The notes under the pieces are model-generated. The model saw only the letters and a program-made list of their open reading frames with translations, was not told the origin of the DNA and did not search any database. A stretch of DNA of 64,000 nucleotides from Ancylomarina sp963977525 (lineage in GTDB: Bacteria > Bacteroidota > Bacteroidia > Bacteroidales > Marinifilaceae): NCBI GenBank assembly GCA_963977525.1, contig CAXBPC010000007.1, forward strand, positions 80,640-144,639, read 5' to 3'. Of this stretch, positions 33,825-41,619 are shown one piece after another; the first letter of the stretch is position 1; every line of letters starts with the position of its first letter. The position numbers were made by a program, and so were the translations under genes.

Positions 33825-34445
33825 ATGTCATCCACAAGCATTCCTTTAGAATCTGAATCCTACTATCATATTTATAATAGAGGTATAAATCGATGTGATT
33901 TATTTCGGGAAGCGGATGATTATAGGCACTTTTTAAGGCTTTACGAGAAATATATTGAGCCTATTGCAGACACATACGCTTGGGTATTGATGCCTAATCA
34001 TTTCCATCTGTTGATTAGAATTAAGTCGGAAAAGGAGATTTTAAAACCTGACAGGTTAAATATACAAGACGCAAGTAAACCTGTCAGGTTAAAAACACCA
34101 CATCAATATTTTTCCAACCTTTTTAACGCCTACTCCAAATACATCAATAAGAAATACCAGCGAACTGGATCCCTATTTGAACGACCTTTCAAAAGAAAAC
34201 TGGTGGAAGATGAAAGATATCTTAGAACATTAGTGCTCTACATCCACAACAATCCTATCCATCATGGTTTTACTGACATACCAATAGATTATGCTTGGAG
34301 TAGCTATCTAACTTGTTTATCGGTAAAACCAACAAGGCTACGAAAGAACGAAGTTGTTGAGTGGTTCGATGATGAAGCTAATTTTGAATACATGCACAAG
34401 CAACATGTCGATTTTATGAAGCTTGAGAAATGGTTAGAAATCTAA
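33825..34445 (+). CDS. REP-associated tyrosine transposase (RAYT, Y1/IS200-like)
   Basis: The 206-residue protein has the Y1 transposase domain with YYHIYNRGINRCDLF, the metal-binding HUH motif MPNHFHLLIR (His59 and His61), and the C-terminal YIHNNPIHHGF. RAYTs are single-copy, domesticated relatives of IS200/IS605 transposases that act on REP palindromes. Direct REP copies flank the gene. Residues 74-89 are encoded by a further palindrome (34045-34090) lying in frame, so the reading frame survived insertion of a REP sequence. The frame is intact and the key histidines are kept. Confidence 0.92.
   Translation: MSSTSIPLESESYYHIYNRGINRCDLFREADDYRHFLRLYEKYIEPIADTYAWVLMPNHFHLLIRIKSEKEILKPDRLNIQDASKPVRLKTPHQYFSNLFNAYSKYINKKYQRTGSLFERPFKRKLVEDERYLRTLVLYIHNNPIHHGFTDIPIDYAWSSYLTCLSVKPTRLRKNEVVEWFDDEANFEYMHKQHVDFMKLEKWLEI
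34045..34090. repeat. Palindromic repeat inside the RAYT coding region
   Basis: Perfect 13-base arms AACCTGACAGGTT (34045-34057) and AACCTGTCAGGTT (34078-34090) surround a 20-base loop containing GACGCAAGTA. A near-identical copy is at 35235-35280. Here it encodes residues 74-89 of the transposase without breaking the frame. Confidence 0.93.
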
Positions 34446-34460
34446 TTCTTCATCTCTTAA

Positions 34461-34545
34461 AACTCTGACGGGTCTAAAGACTCCGTCAGGTTTCAAACGA
34501 AACCAAACGAAAACCTATTAGAGTCCGAAGGATCTGATAGAGTTG
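34461..34545 (+). repeat. REP-type double hairpin, right copy beside the RAYT gene
   Basis: A direct copy of the repeat at 33720-33803, with matching CTGACGGGTCTAAAGACTCC and CCGAAGGATCTGATAGAGTT ends and a more divergent middle. It starts 16 bases after the RAYT stop. Confidence 0.85.
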
Positions 34546-34570
34546 ACAACAGAAATCTAAAATTATTTTC

Positions 34571-34603
34571 TAGTCTGATGAGTCTAACGACTCCGTAAGG
34601 TTA
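34571..34603 (+). repeat. Partial REP-type hairpin copy
   Basis: TAGTCTGATGAGTCTAACG followed by ACTCCGTAAGGTTA is a diverged copy of the first hairpin of the flanking repeats. The second hairpin is missing. Confidence 0.7.
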
Positions 34604-34633
34604 GTACAACAGTTAAATAATAATTAAAAAACA

Positions 34634-35230
34634 ATGCTCGAAAAATCGCTATGTTTCTTGGACGGAAGAAAAGATCTTTGGAATAAGATGCTTATTGTTT
34701 ATCCAGCAAAAATATCCAAAGAACTAAAGGATGACGAACTCGAAATGAAGGCATTTATCTTATGGGCCATGCATGCTATAGACTTCTGCTTTAGCCCAGA
34801 AAGTATAGACGGATTTGATGATATTGATATCTACAAGCTCAGTCTAGAAGATTTAGAATTCTTCTATGAACAAATCATATTGGCCTTTTTAATTATGTTT
34901 TTTATAGACTATGGATATCATCCCAGACTTGCGGATACTTATCTTAGAATAAAAGATAGTAAATGGACTAAGAATTTCAAAGATCTTGGTATGTATGAGA
35001 ATTATGAGAATAAAGCTAAGCCACATTTTATTGCTCGCGACCTTTGCATTCTTTTTTCAATGAAGTTAGATAGGGGCATCTCATTTGATGAATTGATGAA
35101 CCTCAGAGCCATTCTAGTCATCTGTTCCCGAGAACTATTAAAGTTATTAAAGGATGATAAGGCAATGAGAGAAATTGATTTTGAAATCCTTCAGCGAGGA
35201 TTTGGCTTGGACAATAAAGTCAGGTCGTAA
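34634..35230 (+). CDS. Hypothetical protein between REP repeats
   Basis: The 198-residue product has no signal peptide; one hydrophobic stretch (FYEQIILAFLIMFFIDYGY) could be a buried helix or a membrane segment. I recognise no family. It starts 31 bases after a partial REP hairpin. Its last codons (KVRS) run to the edge of the next REP palindrome, so repeat-derived sequence may have shaped its end. It might be a passenger of the element or a resident gene hemmed in by repeats. Confidence 0.55.
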   Translation: MLEKSLCFLDGRKDLWNKMLIVYPAKISKELKDDELEMKAFILWAMHAIDFCFSPESIDGFDDIDIYKLSLEDLEFFYEQIILAFLIMFFIDYGYHPRLADTYLRIKDSKWTKNFKDLGMYENYENKAKPHFIARDLCILFSMKLDRGISFDELMNLRAILVICSRELLKLLKDDKAMREIDFEILQRGFGLDNKVRS

Positions 35231-35234
35231 AAAA

Positions 35235-35280
35235 AACCTGACAGGTTAACTATGCATGACGCAAGTAAACCTGTCAGGTT
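35235..35280. repeat. REP palindrome between convergent genes, at the 3' end of etfA
   Basis: The arms AACCTGACAGGTT (35235-35247) and AACCTGTCAGGTT (35268-35280) match the palindrome inside the RAYT gene, with three differences in the whole unit. It lies 22 bases beyond the etfA stop and may serve as terminator or 3' stabiliser for the lysine cluster transcript. Confidence 0.92.
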
Positions 35281-35302
35281 AAATATCTAGAAAACGATAA
35301 GA

Positions 35303-36295
35303 TTACTTACTCAATCTCTCGTTTAGTTTTTTGATGATTTGTTTTGCGTCACCAACGATACCAAGGTCAGACACTTGGAAAATAGGCGCATTCTTGTCTT
35401 TGTTTACCGCAATGATCAAATCTGAATCTTCCATACCAGCAACGTGCTGAATAGCTCCTGAAATACCGAATGCAAAATAAAGGTCTGGACGTACAGTTTT
35501 ACCAGTCTGTCCAACCTGACGTTCGTGTCCGATATAGCCAGCATCAACCATAGCACGAGAAGCTGAAACCTCAGCATCAAGTGTTTTAGCCAAAGCATCC
35601 ATAGCTTCGAAACCTTCTTGGTTACCAATACCACGACCACCTGATACTAATATCTTGGCTTCTGTGATATCGATTAGATTAGTTTCTTCCTTTACAGTCT
35701 TAATTAATTTCACCTTAATCTTAGAGGCATCGAAATCAACTTTGTAGTCAGTAATGATTCCTTCGCGGCTTGTATCCGTATCCAAAGCAAACAAAACGCC
35801 AGGACGAACTGTTCCCATTTGTGGACGGTGTTTTTTACAAACGATAGTCGCCATTAGGTTACCACCAAAGGCTGGACGAGTCATCAATAGTTCGCGGTTT
35901 GCTCCTACTTCAATCTTAGTACAGTCAGCAGTTAAACCCGTCTTAACACGAGCTGAAACACGAGGTCCCAAGTCACGACCAATAGTGGTTGCTCCGATTA
36001 GTACTGAGTCTGGCTTTCTATCATTGATAATTTTGCAGATAGCTTGAGTATATGGCTCAGTTGTATAATCAGCCAATTCAGGCGCATCAACAACTAAAAC
36101 TTCATCTGCACCAGCAGCAACAAGTCCTTGTGCCTTAGCAGCGATGTTATGCCCTAAAAGCATAGCATAAACCTTATCGTTTAATTCATCTGCCAATCGT
36201 CGTGCTTGTCCCAAAAGTTCCAATGCCACATTCTGAACAAGACCTTCGCGCTGCTCAACAAATACATATATGCCTTTGTAATCTTCTAAATTCAT
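35303..36295 (-). CDS. etfA: Electron transfer flavoprotein alpha subunit
   Basis: The 330-residue protein has the EtfA N-terminal domain (YKGIYVFVEQREGLVQNVALELLGQA) and the C-terminal FAD domain. The latter shows VSGGRGIGNQEGFEAMDALAKTLDAEVSASRAMVDAGY, RQVGQTGKTVRPDLYFAFGISGAIQH and a late VNKDKNAPIF. With EtfB it carries electrons to or from the acyl-CoA dehydrogenase encoded next to it. The closest-looking relatives are clostridial butyryl-CoA dehydrogenase partners, so NADH-dependent crotonyl-CoA reduction, perhaps with bifurcation to ferredoxin, is likely. It is the last gene of the lysine cluster. Confidence 0.95.
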   Translation of the reverse strand: MNLEDYKGIYVFVEQREGLVQNVALELLGQARRLADELNDKVYAMLLGHNIAAKAQGLVAAGADEVLVVDAPELADYTTEPYTQAICKIINDRKPDSVLIGATTIGRDLGPRVSARVKTGLTADCTKIEVGANRELLMTRPAFGGNLMATIVCKKHRPQMGTVRPGVLFALDTDTSREGIITDYKVDFDASKIKVKLIKTVKEETNLIDITEAKILVSGGRGIGNQEGFEAMDALAKTLDAEVSASRAMVDAGYIGHERQVGQTGKTVRPDLYFAFGISGAIQHVAGMEDSDLIIAVNKDKNAPIFQVSDLGIVGDAKQIIKKLNERLSK

Positions 36296-36307
36296 AGTCT
36301 CAACAAT

Positions 36308-37090
36308 TTATAGAATGAATTTTTCTTTCATCTTGTTAATAATGATTCCTACAGCCTCGTCAGTATCTACTTCGTAAAGTTCACCAGCTGGTTTCAATCC
36401 ACGAGCAAAAGCTTTGTGTACACTTGTTGGCGATCCCTTAAGACCCAATAATGTCTCATCAACTTCGATTTGGTCTTTACCCCAAACCTCAACTTCTTTT
36501 TGGTAAGCATCAACGATACCACCAACACTCATATAACGAGGGTTGTTTGCCGATGAAAGAACAGTTACCACACAAGGAGCTTCCACCTCAAGAATTTGGT
36601 AACCCTCTTCGATATGACGCTTCATAGTGAATGTTTTCTCACCATCGAATTTCAAATCTTCTAGGTAAGACACCTGAGGTAAATCTAAGTGCTCAGCAAT
36701 TTGAGGACCTACCTGTGCTGTATCTCCATCGATAGCCTGACGACCTGTAATCAAAAGGTCGAAATCAAGCTTTTTAAGCGCTCCTGCAAGAGCGTATGAT
36801 GTTGCAAGAGTATCTGCACCTGCAAATTTTCTATCGGTCAAATGGATGGCTCTATCGGCTCCCATTGCAAATGCTTCACGAAGAATCAAATCTGCTTGTG
36901 GAGGTCCCATAGTAATCACAGTAATGTGAGCACCCTTTTCTTCTTTTAACTGTAGCGCCATTTCCAAACCACCCTTATCATCAGGGTTGATAATACTTGG
37001 TACGCCTTCTCTGATTAGAGTTCCTGTTTTTGGATCAATTTTAATCTCAGTAGTATCAGGAACCTGCTTTATACAGACAACTATTTTCAT
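36308..37090 (-). CDS. etfB: Electron transfer flavoprotein beta subunit
   Basis: The 260-residue protein begins with the typical KIVVCIKQVPDTTEIKIDP and has the AMP/FAD-binding DLLITGRQAIDGDTAQVGPQIAEHL. The stretch GTLIREGVPSIINPDD and the GADTLATSYAL segment resemble the bifurcating Etf group of anaerobes; the second flavin there permits NADH oxidation. It is 12 bases upstream of etfA and clearly cotranscribed with it. Confidence 0.95.
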   Translation of the reverse strand: MKIVVCIKQVPDTTEIKIDPKTGTLIREGVPSIINPDDKGGLEMALQLKEEKGAHITVITMGPPQADLILREAFAMGADRAIHLTDRKFAGADTLATSYALAGALKKLDFDLLITGRQAIDGDTAQVGPQIAEHLDLPQVSYLEDLKFDGEKTFTMKRHIEEGYQILEVEAPCVVTVLSSANNPRYMSVGGIVDAYQKEVEVWGKDQIEVDETLLGLKGSPTSVHKAFARGLKPAGELYEVDTDEAVGIIINKMKEKFIL

Positions 37091-37127
37091 TTTATTTATT
37101 TTGTAGCAAAAGAATCTTTTTTATTTA

Positions 37128-37192
37128 CCCCTAAATCCCCTAAAGGGGACTTTTCATTTACATCTTTTAAGCCCCTTTAGGGGTTTGGGGTC
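37128..37192. repeat. CCCCTAAAGGGG-type inverted repeat between the acyl-CoA dehydrogenase gene and etfB
   Basis: A left part containing ACCCCTAAATCCCCTAAAG and a right part containing CCCCTTTAGGGGTTTGGGGT are reverse complements and each also contains an internal CCCCT..AGGGG dyad. Such elements are dispersed in many Bacteroidota genomes. Here it can form a large hairpin within the lysine cluster transcript. Confidence 0.85.
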
Positions 37193-37241
37193 TCATGTAA
37201 ATATATTTTGATCTCTTTTCTTGTTCACACAAGGTTAATAC

Positions 37242-38381
37242 TTACTTAAGCATATTAGCTGAAATCACCATTTTTTGAACTTCAGAAGTTCCTTCGTAGA
37301 TCTCAGTAATCTTAGCGTCACGCATCATACGCTCAACTGGGTATTCGCGAGTGTAACCATAACCACCGTGCAATTGAACGGCTTTGTTTGTTACCTCCAT
37401 AGCTGTTTCAGCTGCATAAAGCTTAGCCATAGCTGCATCAACAGAATAAGCCATTTTATTATCCTTTTTGTAAGCCGCTTTACGAACCAACATACGAGAT
37501 GCTTCTGTTTTAGTACTCATATCAGCCAACATAAACTGTGTATTCTGGAAAGCAGAAAGGGCACGACCAAACTGTTTTCTTTCCTTCACATATTTCACAG
37601 TCTCATTGATTGCTCCCTGAGCCAAACCTAAAGCTTGAGCAGCGATACCAATACGACCACCATCAAGGGTTTTCATAGCGACACCAAAACCTTTGCTAAG
37701 TTTTCCTAACATATTTGATTTAGGCAATACGCAATTTTCGAAAATCAATTCGCTAGTTGCTGAACCTTTAATACCCATCTTCTTCTCTTTCTTACCGAAA
37801 GAGAAACCAGGTGTGCCTTTTTCAATGATGAAGGCTGTGATACCACGAGTTCCCTGAGATTTATCAGTCATTGCGAAAATCACATAAACATGTGCATATT
37901 CAGCATTGGTAATAAAGATCTTAGATCCATTAATAATATAGTTATCACCATCTTCGATAGCAGTTGTTTGCTGACCAGCAGCGTCAGTACCCGCATTAGG
38001 CTCAGTTAAACCAAAAGCACCAATCCACTCACCCGAAGCAAGTTTTGGCAAATACTTTTGCTTTTGCTCTTCAGTTCCGTGCTCTAAAATAGGTGCTGCA
38101 CACAAAGATGTGTGAGCCGAAACAATAACACCAGTTGTACCACAAACCATCGAAAGCTCTTCAACAGCCATAGAATACATCAGGTTATTTCCACCTGCAC
38201 CACCATATTGCTTTGGAATTGGAATTCCCATGATTCCAATCTTTGCCATTTTCTCAACCGTTTCGATTGGGAAACGCTCCTGCTCATCTACTTCTGCAGC
38301 AAGTGGCTTAACTTCGTTTTCAGCAAAATCCCTAATCATTTGCTGGAACAATTCTTGTTCTTTTGTTAGGCTAAAGTCCAT
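37242..38381 (-). CDS. Acyl-CoA dehydrogenase, probable butyryl-CoA dehydrogenase (crotonyl-CoA reductase)
   Basis: The start is set at 38381 (MDFSLTKEQELFQQ, 379 residues). Motifs include GAFGLTEPNAGTDA, the FAD-binding region QFGRALSAFQNTQFMLADM, and the catalytic glutamate at about residue 363 in EIYEGTSEVQ, in the position used by short-chain enzymes. With EtfBA next to it, it should reduce crotonyl-CoA formed by Kal to butyryl-CoA. A 340-base leader with a thiolase terminator separates it from the upstream genes, so bcd-etfB-etfA may form a subunit of the cluster with its own control. Confidence 0.93.
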   Translation of the reverse strand: MDFSLTKEQELFQQMIRDFAENEVKPLAAEVDEQERFPIETVEKMAKIGIMGIPIPKQYGGAGGNNLMYSMAVEELSMVCGTTGVIVSAHTSLCAAPILEHGTEEQKQKYLPKLASGEWIGAFGLTEPNAGTDAAGQQTTAIEDGDNYIINGSKIFITNAEYAHVYVIFAMTDKSQGTRGITAFIIEKGTPGFSFGKKEKKMGIKGSATSELIFENCVLPKSNMLGKLSKGFGVAMKTLDGGRIGIAAQALGLAQGAINETVKYVKERKQFGRALSAFQNTQFMLADMSTKTEASRMLVRKAAYKKDNKMAYSVDAAMAKLYAAETAMEVTNKAVQLHGGYGYTREYPVERMMRDAKITEIYEGTSEVQKMVISANMLK

Positions 38382-38724
38382 TAATATATTGTTACAAATT
38401 ACGTTTCGAATCAAGCCCCTAAACTTAATCCGGAATTATTTCTTTAATTGCTAGTTTTCACGTGCAAAGAAAGTTCAGTAAAAACAATTTTCGATACAAG
38501 TTGATATGTTATATATCAGTAAAATAGAATTTCTCAACGCAATCGATATAAATTGTTTAATATTTAACTAATAATTAAACTTCTAACTCTATTGATAAAA
38601 ATATCAATTAGATAATTATTCCTTTAAAGCAAAAAAAATCGGTTGCTAGTTTTTTCAAACCAACAGCCGATTATATTTTAGATTAAAACTAAAAACTTAG
38701 TCTTAACTATTACTAAAAAATAGC
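38382..38724 (-). other. Spacer between the thiolase and acyl-CoA dehydrogenase genes
   Basis: The 343 bases hold a terminator-like hairpin near the thiolase stop and the leader of the dehydrogenase gene. No gene is present, and no promoter matches the consensus closely; TTTCTTTG on the minus strand near 38470 is the best candidate. Confidence 0.45.
38637..38672 (-). terminator. Terminator-like hairpin after the thiolase gene
   Basis: AATCGG pairs with CCGATT, extended by partial TTG/CAA pairing, with A and T runs on either side. It may stop or weaken transcription into the bcd-etfB-etfA genes. Confidence 0.6.
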
Positions 38725-39930
38725 TTAAACGTTCTTAAGAATTAAAGCAGTACCCATACCACCACCAATACAAAGTGAAGCTAAACCGAATTGCTTATTC
38801 GTACGTTTCATTTCGTGAATCAAACTAACTGTAATACGTGTTCCTGATGCTCCAATTGGGTGACCTAAAGCAATAGCTCCACCATTATTATTACATCTCT
38901 CTTGGAAGAACTCAGGTGCAACACCATGATCTTCGCACAATTGCTTAACTACACCTAATGATTGAGCGGCAAAAGCTTCGTTTAATTCCAAAATTTCCAT
39001 ATCTGTCAGCTTCATATCAGCCTTTTTCAAAGCGCTAGCAATAGCAGGAACTGGTCCCATACCCATAATAGCTGGATCTACACCACCTTGTCCAGTTGCT
39101 ACAATCTCAGCAAGTGGAGTCAAGTTATGCTCTTTTACAGCCTCTTCAGAAGCTACTAATACGAAAGCAGCACCATCGTTAATACCTGAAGCATTACCAG
39201 CAGTTACAGTACCATCTTTTTTGAAAGCTGCACGTAAACTTCCTAATTTCTCTTCGCTAGTTCTACGGTTGATGAACTCATCAGCATCGAAAACAATCGT
39301 TTCTTTACGTGACTTGATTTCAATAGGAACAATCTCATTCTTGAAATGACCAGCATCCTGTGCAGCCATTGCTTTTTGCTGAGATGCAAATGCAAAAGCA
39401 TCCTGCTCTTCGCGAGTTAGGCAATATTTTGCTGCAATGTTTTCAGCAGTGATACCCATGTGGTAACCTTCGAAAGCATCAGTTAAACCGTCGAATACCA
39501 TATGGTCAACAGCAGTAAGATCCATCATTTTGTGACCACCACGAACTGTACCTGACATAACGAAACCAGCTCGTGACATATTCTCAGTACCACCAGCAAT
39601 AATCATATTCGCTTCACCTGACTTGATGTTAGCGTAAGCCAAATTGATTGTCTTCATACCAGAACCACAAATCATGTTGATTCCGTAAGCTGGTACCTCT
39701 TGAGGAACACCTGCTTTAATTGAAGCCTGACGAGCAACACCCTGACCTTGACCTGCCATAAGCGTATTTCCTACAACAACCTCATCAAGTTTAGATGCGT
39801 CGATCTTTGTTTCTTCAATAATATTTTTGATAACTCCTGCAGCTAAATCAGCAGAAGTAACTGGAGTTAGACTTCCTAAAAATTTTCCTAAAGCCGTTCT
39901 TTTGGCTGCAACGATATATACTTTACTCAT
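38725..39930 (-). CDS. Acetyl-CoA C-acetyltransferase (thiolase)
   Basis: The start at 39930 (MSKVYIVAAKRTALGKF, 401 residues) fits the family. The acyl-accepting cysteine is residue 88 (NMICGSGMK), the second catalytic pair is ALGHPIGASG with histidine, and the proton-donating cysteine is in CIGGGMG. It cleaves acetoacetyl-CoA to two acetyl-CoA. In the lysine pathway it follows the acetoacetate:butyryl-CoA CoA-transferase, and it lies directly after atoA in this cluster. Confidence 0.94.
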   Translation of the reverse strand: MSKVYIVAAKRTALGKFLGSLTPVTSADLAAGVIKNIIEETKIDASKLDEVVVGNTLMAGQGQGVARQASIKAGVPQEVPAYGINMICGSGMKTINLAYANIKSGEANMIIAGGTENMSRAGFVMSGTVRGGHKMMDLTAVDHMVFDGLTDAFEGYHMGITAENIAAKYCLTREEQDAFAFASQQKAMAAQDAGHFKNEIVPIEIKSRKETIVFDADEFINRRTSEEKLGSLRAAFKKDGTVTAGNASGINDGAAFVLVASEEAVKEHNLTPLAEIVATGQGGVDPAIMGMGPVPAIASALKKADMKLTDMEILELNEAFAAQSLGVVKQLCEDHGVAPEFFQERCNNNGGAIALGHPIGASGTRITVSLIHEMKRTNKQFGLASLCIGGGMGTALILKNV

Positions 39931-40031
39931 GATGTTTGTAATTGACAATTAGTGATTAGCAATTATTAATTAAAGTAAATTGGTTGAATAATACGATTTG
40001 TAAATTGAAATCACAAATCTCTTATTCTATA

Positions 40032-40694
40032 TTAGGCTTGTTTCATTTCAGCTAAATCCTCAGCAATAATTAATTTTGCATCGGTAGCTTCTTGTACTTG
40101 CTCAACAGTAAACGAAGGGTTAATCTCAGTTAAAAGAATTCCTTCTGGCGTAATTTTCATTACTCCCATTTCTGTGATAATCATTTCCACCTGACCAGCT
40201 GCTGTTAAAGGCAAGTTGCAAAGTGTCATAATTTTGTGATTTCCTCTAGCTGTGTGCTCCATAGATAGAATAACACGCTTTGCACCTACAATAAGGTCCA
40301 TTGCACCACCCATACCTGGAGTTTTCTTTCCTGGAATCATCCAGTTAGCAAGGTTTCCTTTTTCATCAGCCTGAAGAGCTCCTAGAAAAGTAACATCAAC
40401 ATGTCCACCACGGATAATAGCAAAAGAAGCTGCTGAGTCGAAACTACTTGCACCTTCCTTATAAGTGATGTGACCACCACCAGCATTTACAAAATCCTTA
40501 TCTTCTTCACCTTCTGCTGGAACAGCGCCCATGCCAAGCAAACCATTCTCCGATTGAAGAATAACATTTACACTATCAGGGACATAATTAGGAATAAATG
40601 TAGGCAAACCAATTCCTAAGTTTACTACATCACCATCTTGCAATTCGAGAGCAGAACGCTTTGCGATAATCTCTCTGATTTCTTTTTTATCCAT
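40032..40694 (-). CDS. atoA: Butyrate-acetoacetate CoA-transferase subunit B
   Basis: The 220-residue subunit of a family I CoA-transferase carries the catalytic glutamate in LQSENGLLGMG, with VNLGIGLPTFIPNYV near the N-terminus and the GGAMDL glycine loop. It pairs with the subunit A encoded at 49463-50113. Together they move CoA from butyryl-CoA to acetoacetate, linking the two branches of lysine breakdown. The two subunit genes lie at nearly opposite ends of the aminomutase part of the cluster, an unusual split. Confidence 0.93.
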   Translation of the reverse strand: MDKKEIREIIAKRSALELQDGDVVNLGIGLPTFIPNYVPDSVNVILQSENGLLGMGAVPAEGEEDKDFVNAGGGHITYKEGASSFDSAASFAIIRGGHVDVTFLGALQADEKGNLANWMIPGKKTPGMGGAMDLIVGAKRVILSMEHTARGNHKIMTLCNLPLTAAGQVEMIITEMGVMKITPEGILLTEINPSFTVEQVQEATDAKLIIAEDLAEMKQA

Positions 40695-40720
40695 TGTGGT
40701 ATGTTGTTTTGTTTATATCC

Positions 40721-40750
40721 TGTAGAGACGACATTTATGACGTCTCTACA
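40721..40750. repeat. TGTAGAGACG inverted repeat between kamE and atoA
   Basis: TGTAGAGACG (40721-40730) and CGTCTCTACA (40741-40750) form a perfect 10-bp stem with a 10-base loop. The core resembles dispersed GTAGAGACG palindromes found in many bacterial genomes. Confidence 0.85.
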
Positions 40751-40760
40751 AATTATAAGT

Positions 40761-41549
40761 CTATTGGTTGATTCTTCTGTCAAGTTCTTGAGCCATATAT
40801 GAAGCTACGTCATCAGCATATTTATTCATACCAAAACCAGCATCGTACCCAAGTTCTTTAGCTAATTCGTGTGATAAACGAGGTCCACCACAAATCAAAA
40901 TAACCTTATCACGTAAACCTTCAGCTTCTAGCATTTCTACTAGCTCAACAAGGTTTTGAATATGAACATCTTTCTGAGTTACCGTTTGTGAAACCAAAAG
41001 AACATCAGCTTTCATTTCGATAGCTTTCGCGATGAACTCCTCGTTTGGCACCTGAGATCCCATGTTTAGAGCCTCAACCATATCATAACGCTCCAAGCCA
41101 TAGTGACCTGCAAATCCTTTCATGTTCATAATCGCATCGATACCTACTGTATGTGCATCTGAACCTGTACTTGCACCTACAACTACAACTTTACGTCCGA
41201 TGCTTTCCTTAATGAAATCATCAGTTTCGTGCATATCCATAGTAGTCGATTCTACCTTTGGTACAACGATAGTCGTATAATCAACGGTATGAACAGAACT
41301 ACCATAGCAGTTGAAAAAGGTAAAACCTTTCATCAGCTCTTGAACGAACACCACTTGGATGTCTTCAAAACCCATTTGTCTCATCATCTGTTTAGCAGCC
41401 TCAATCGCCTCTTCGCCCTTAGGCACAGGAAGTGTAAAACTAACCTGAGTTTTACCATCGTTCATGGTATCACCGTAAGGCTTAATTTTTGTTAGATCTA
41501 AGGTCTTATCGAATTCATTCGAATTGGTAGAATAAAGTCCTCCACTCAT
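40761..41549 (-). CDS. kamE: Lysine 5,6-aminomutase beta subunit (B12-binding)
   Basis: The 262-residue subunit binds adenosylcobalamin and PLP. The base-off B12 motif DAHTVG contains His133, and Lys144 in MNMKGFAGHYGLERY holds PLP; both fall at the same numbers as in the characterised clostridial enzyme. The Rossmann-like B12 domain follows (LLVSQTVTQKDVHIQNLVELVEML). With KamD it converts beta-lysine to 3,5-diaminohexanoate. It is 70 bases downstream of kamD. Confidence 0.97.
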   Translation of the reverse strand: MSGGLYSTNSNEFDKTLDLTKIKPYGDTMNDGKTQVSFTLPVPKGEEAIEAAKQMMRQMGFEDIQVVFVQELMKGFTFFNCYGSSVHTVDYTTIVVPKVESTTMDMHETDDFIKESIGRKVVVVGASTGSDAHTVGIDAIMNMKGFAGHYGLERYDMVEALNMGSQVPNEEFIAKAIEMKADVLLVSQTVTQKDVHIQNLVELVEMLEAEGLRDKVILICGGPRLSHELAKELGYDAGFGMNKYADDVASYMAQELDRRINQ

Positions 41550-41619
41550 TTTGCTTATCTCCTATATTTTATGTGAGTCAACAGTTATTAGCTACAGACT
41601 CTCAATCATTATCTAATAA

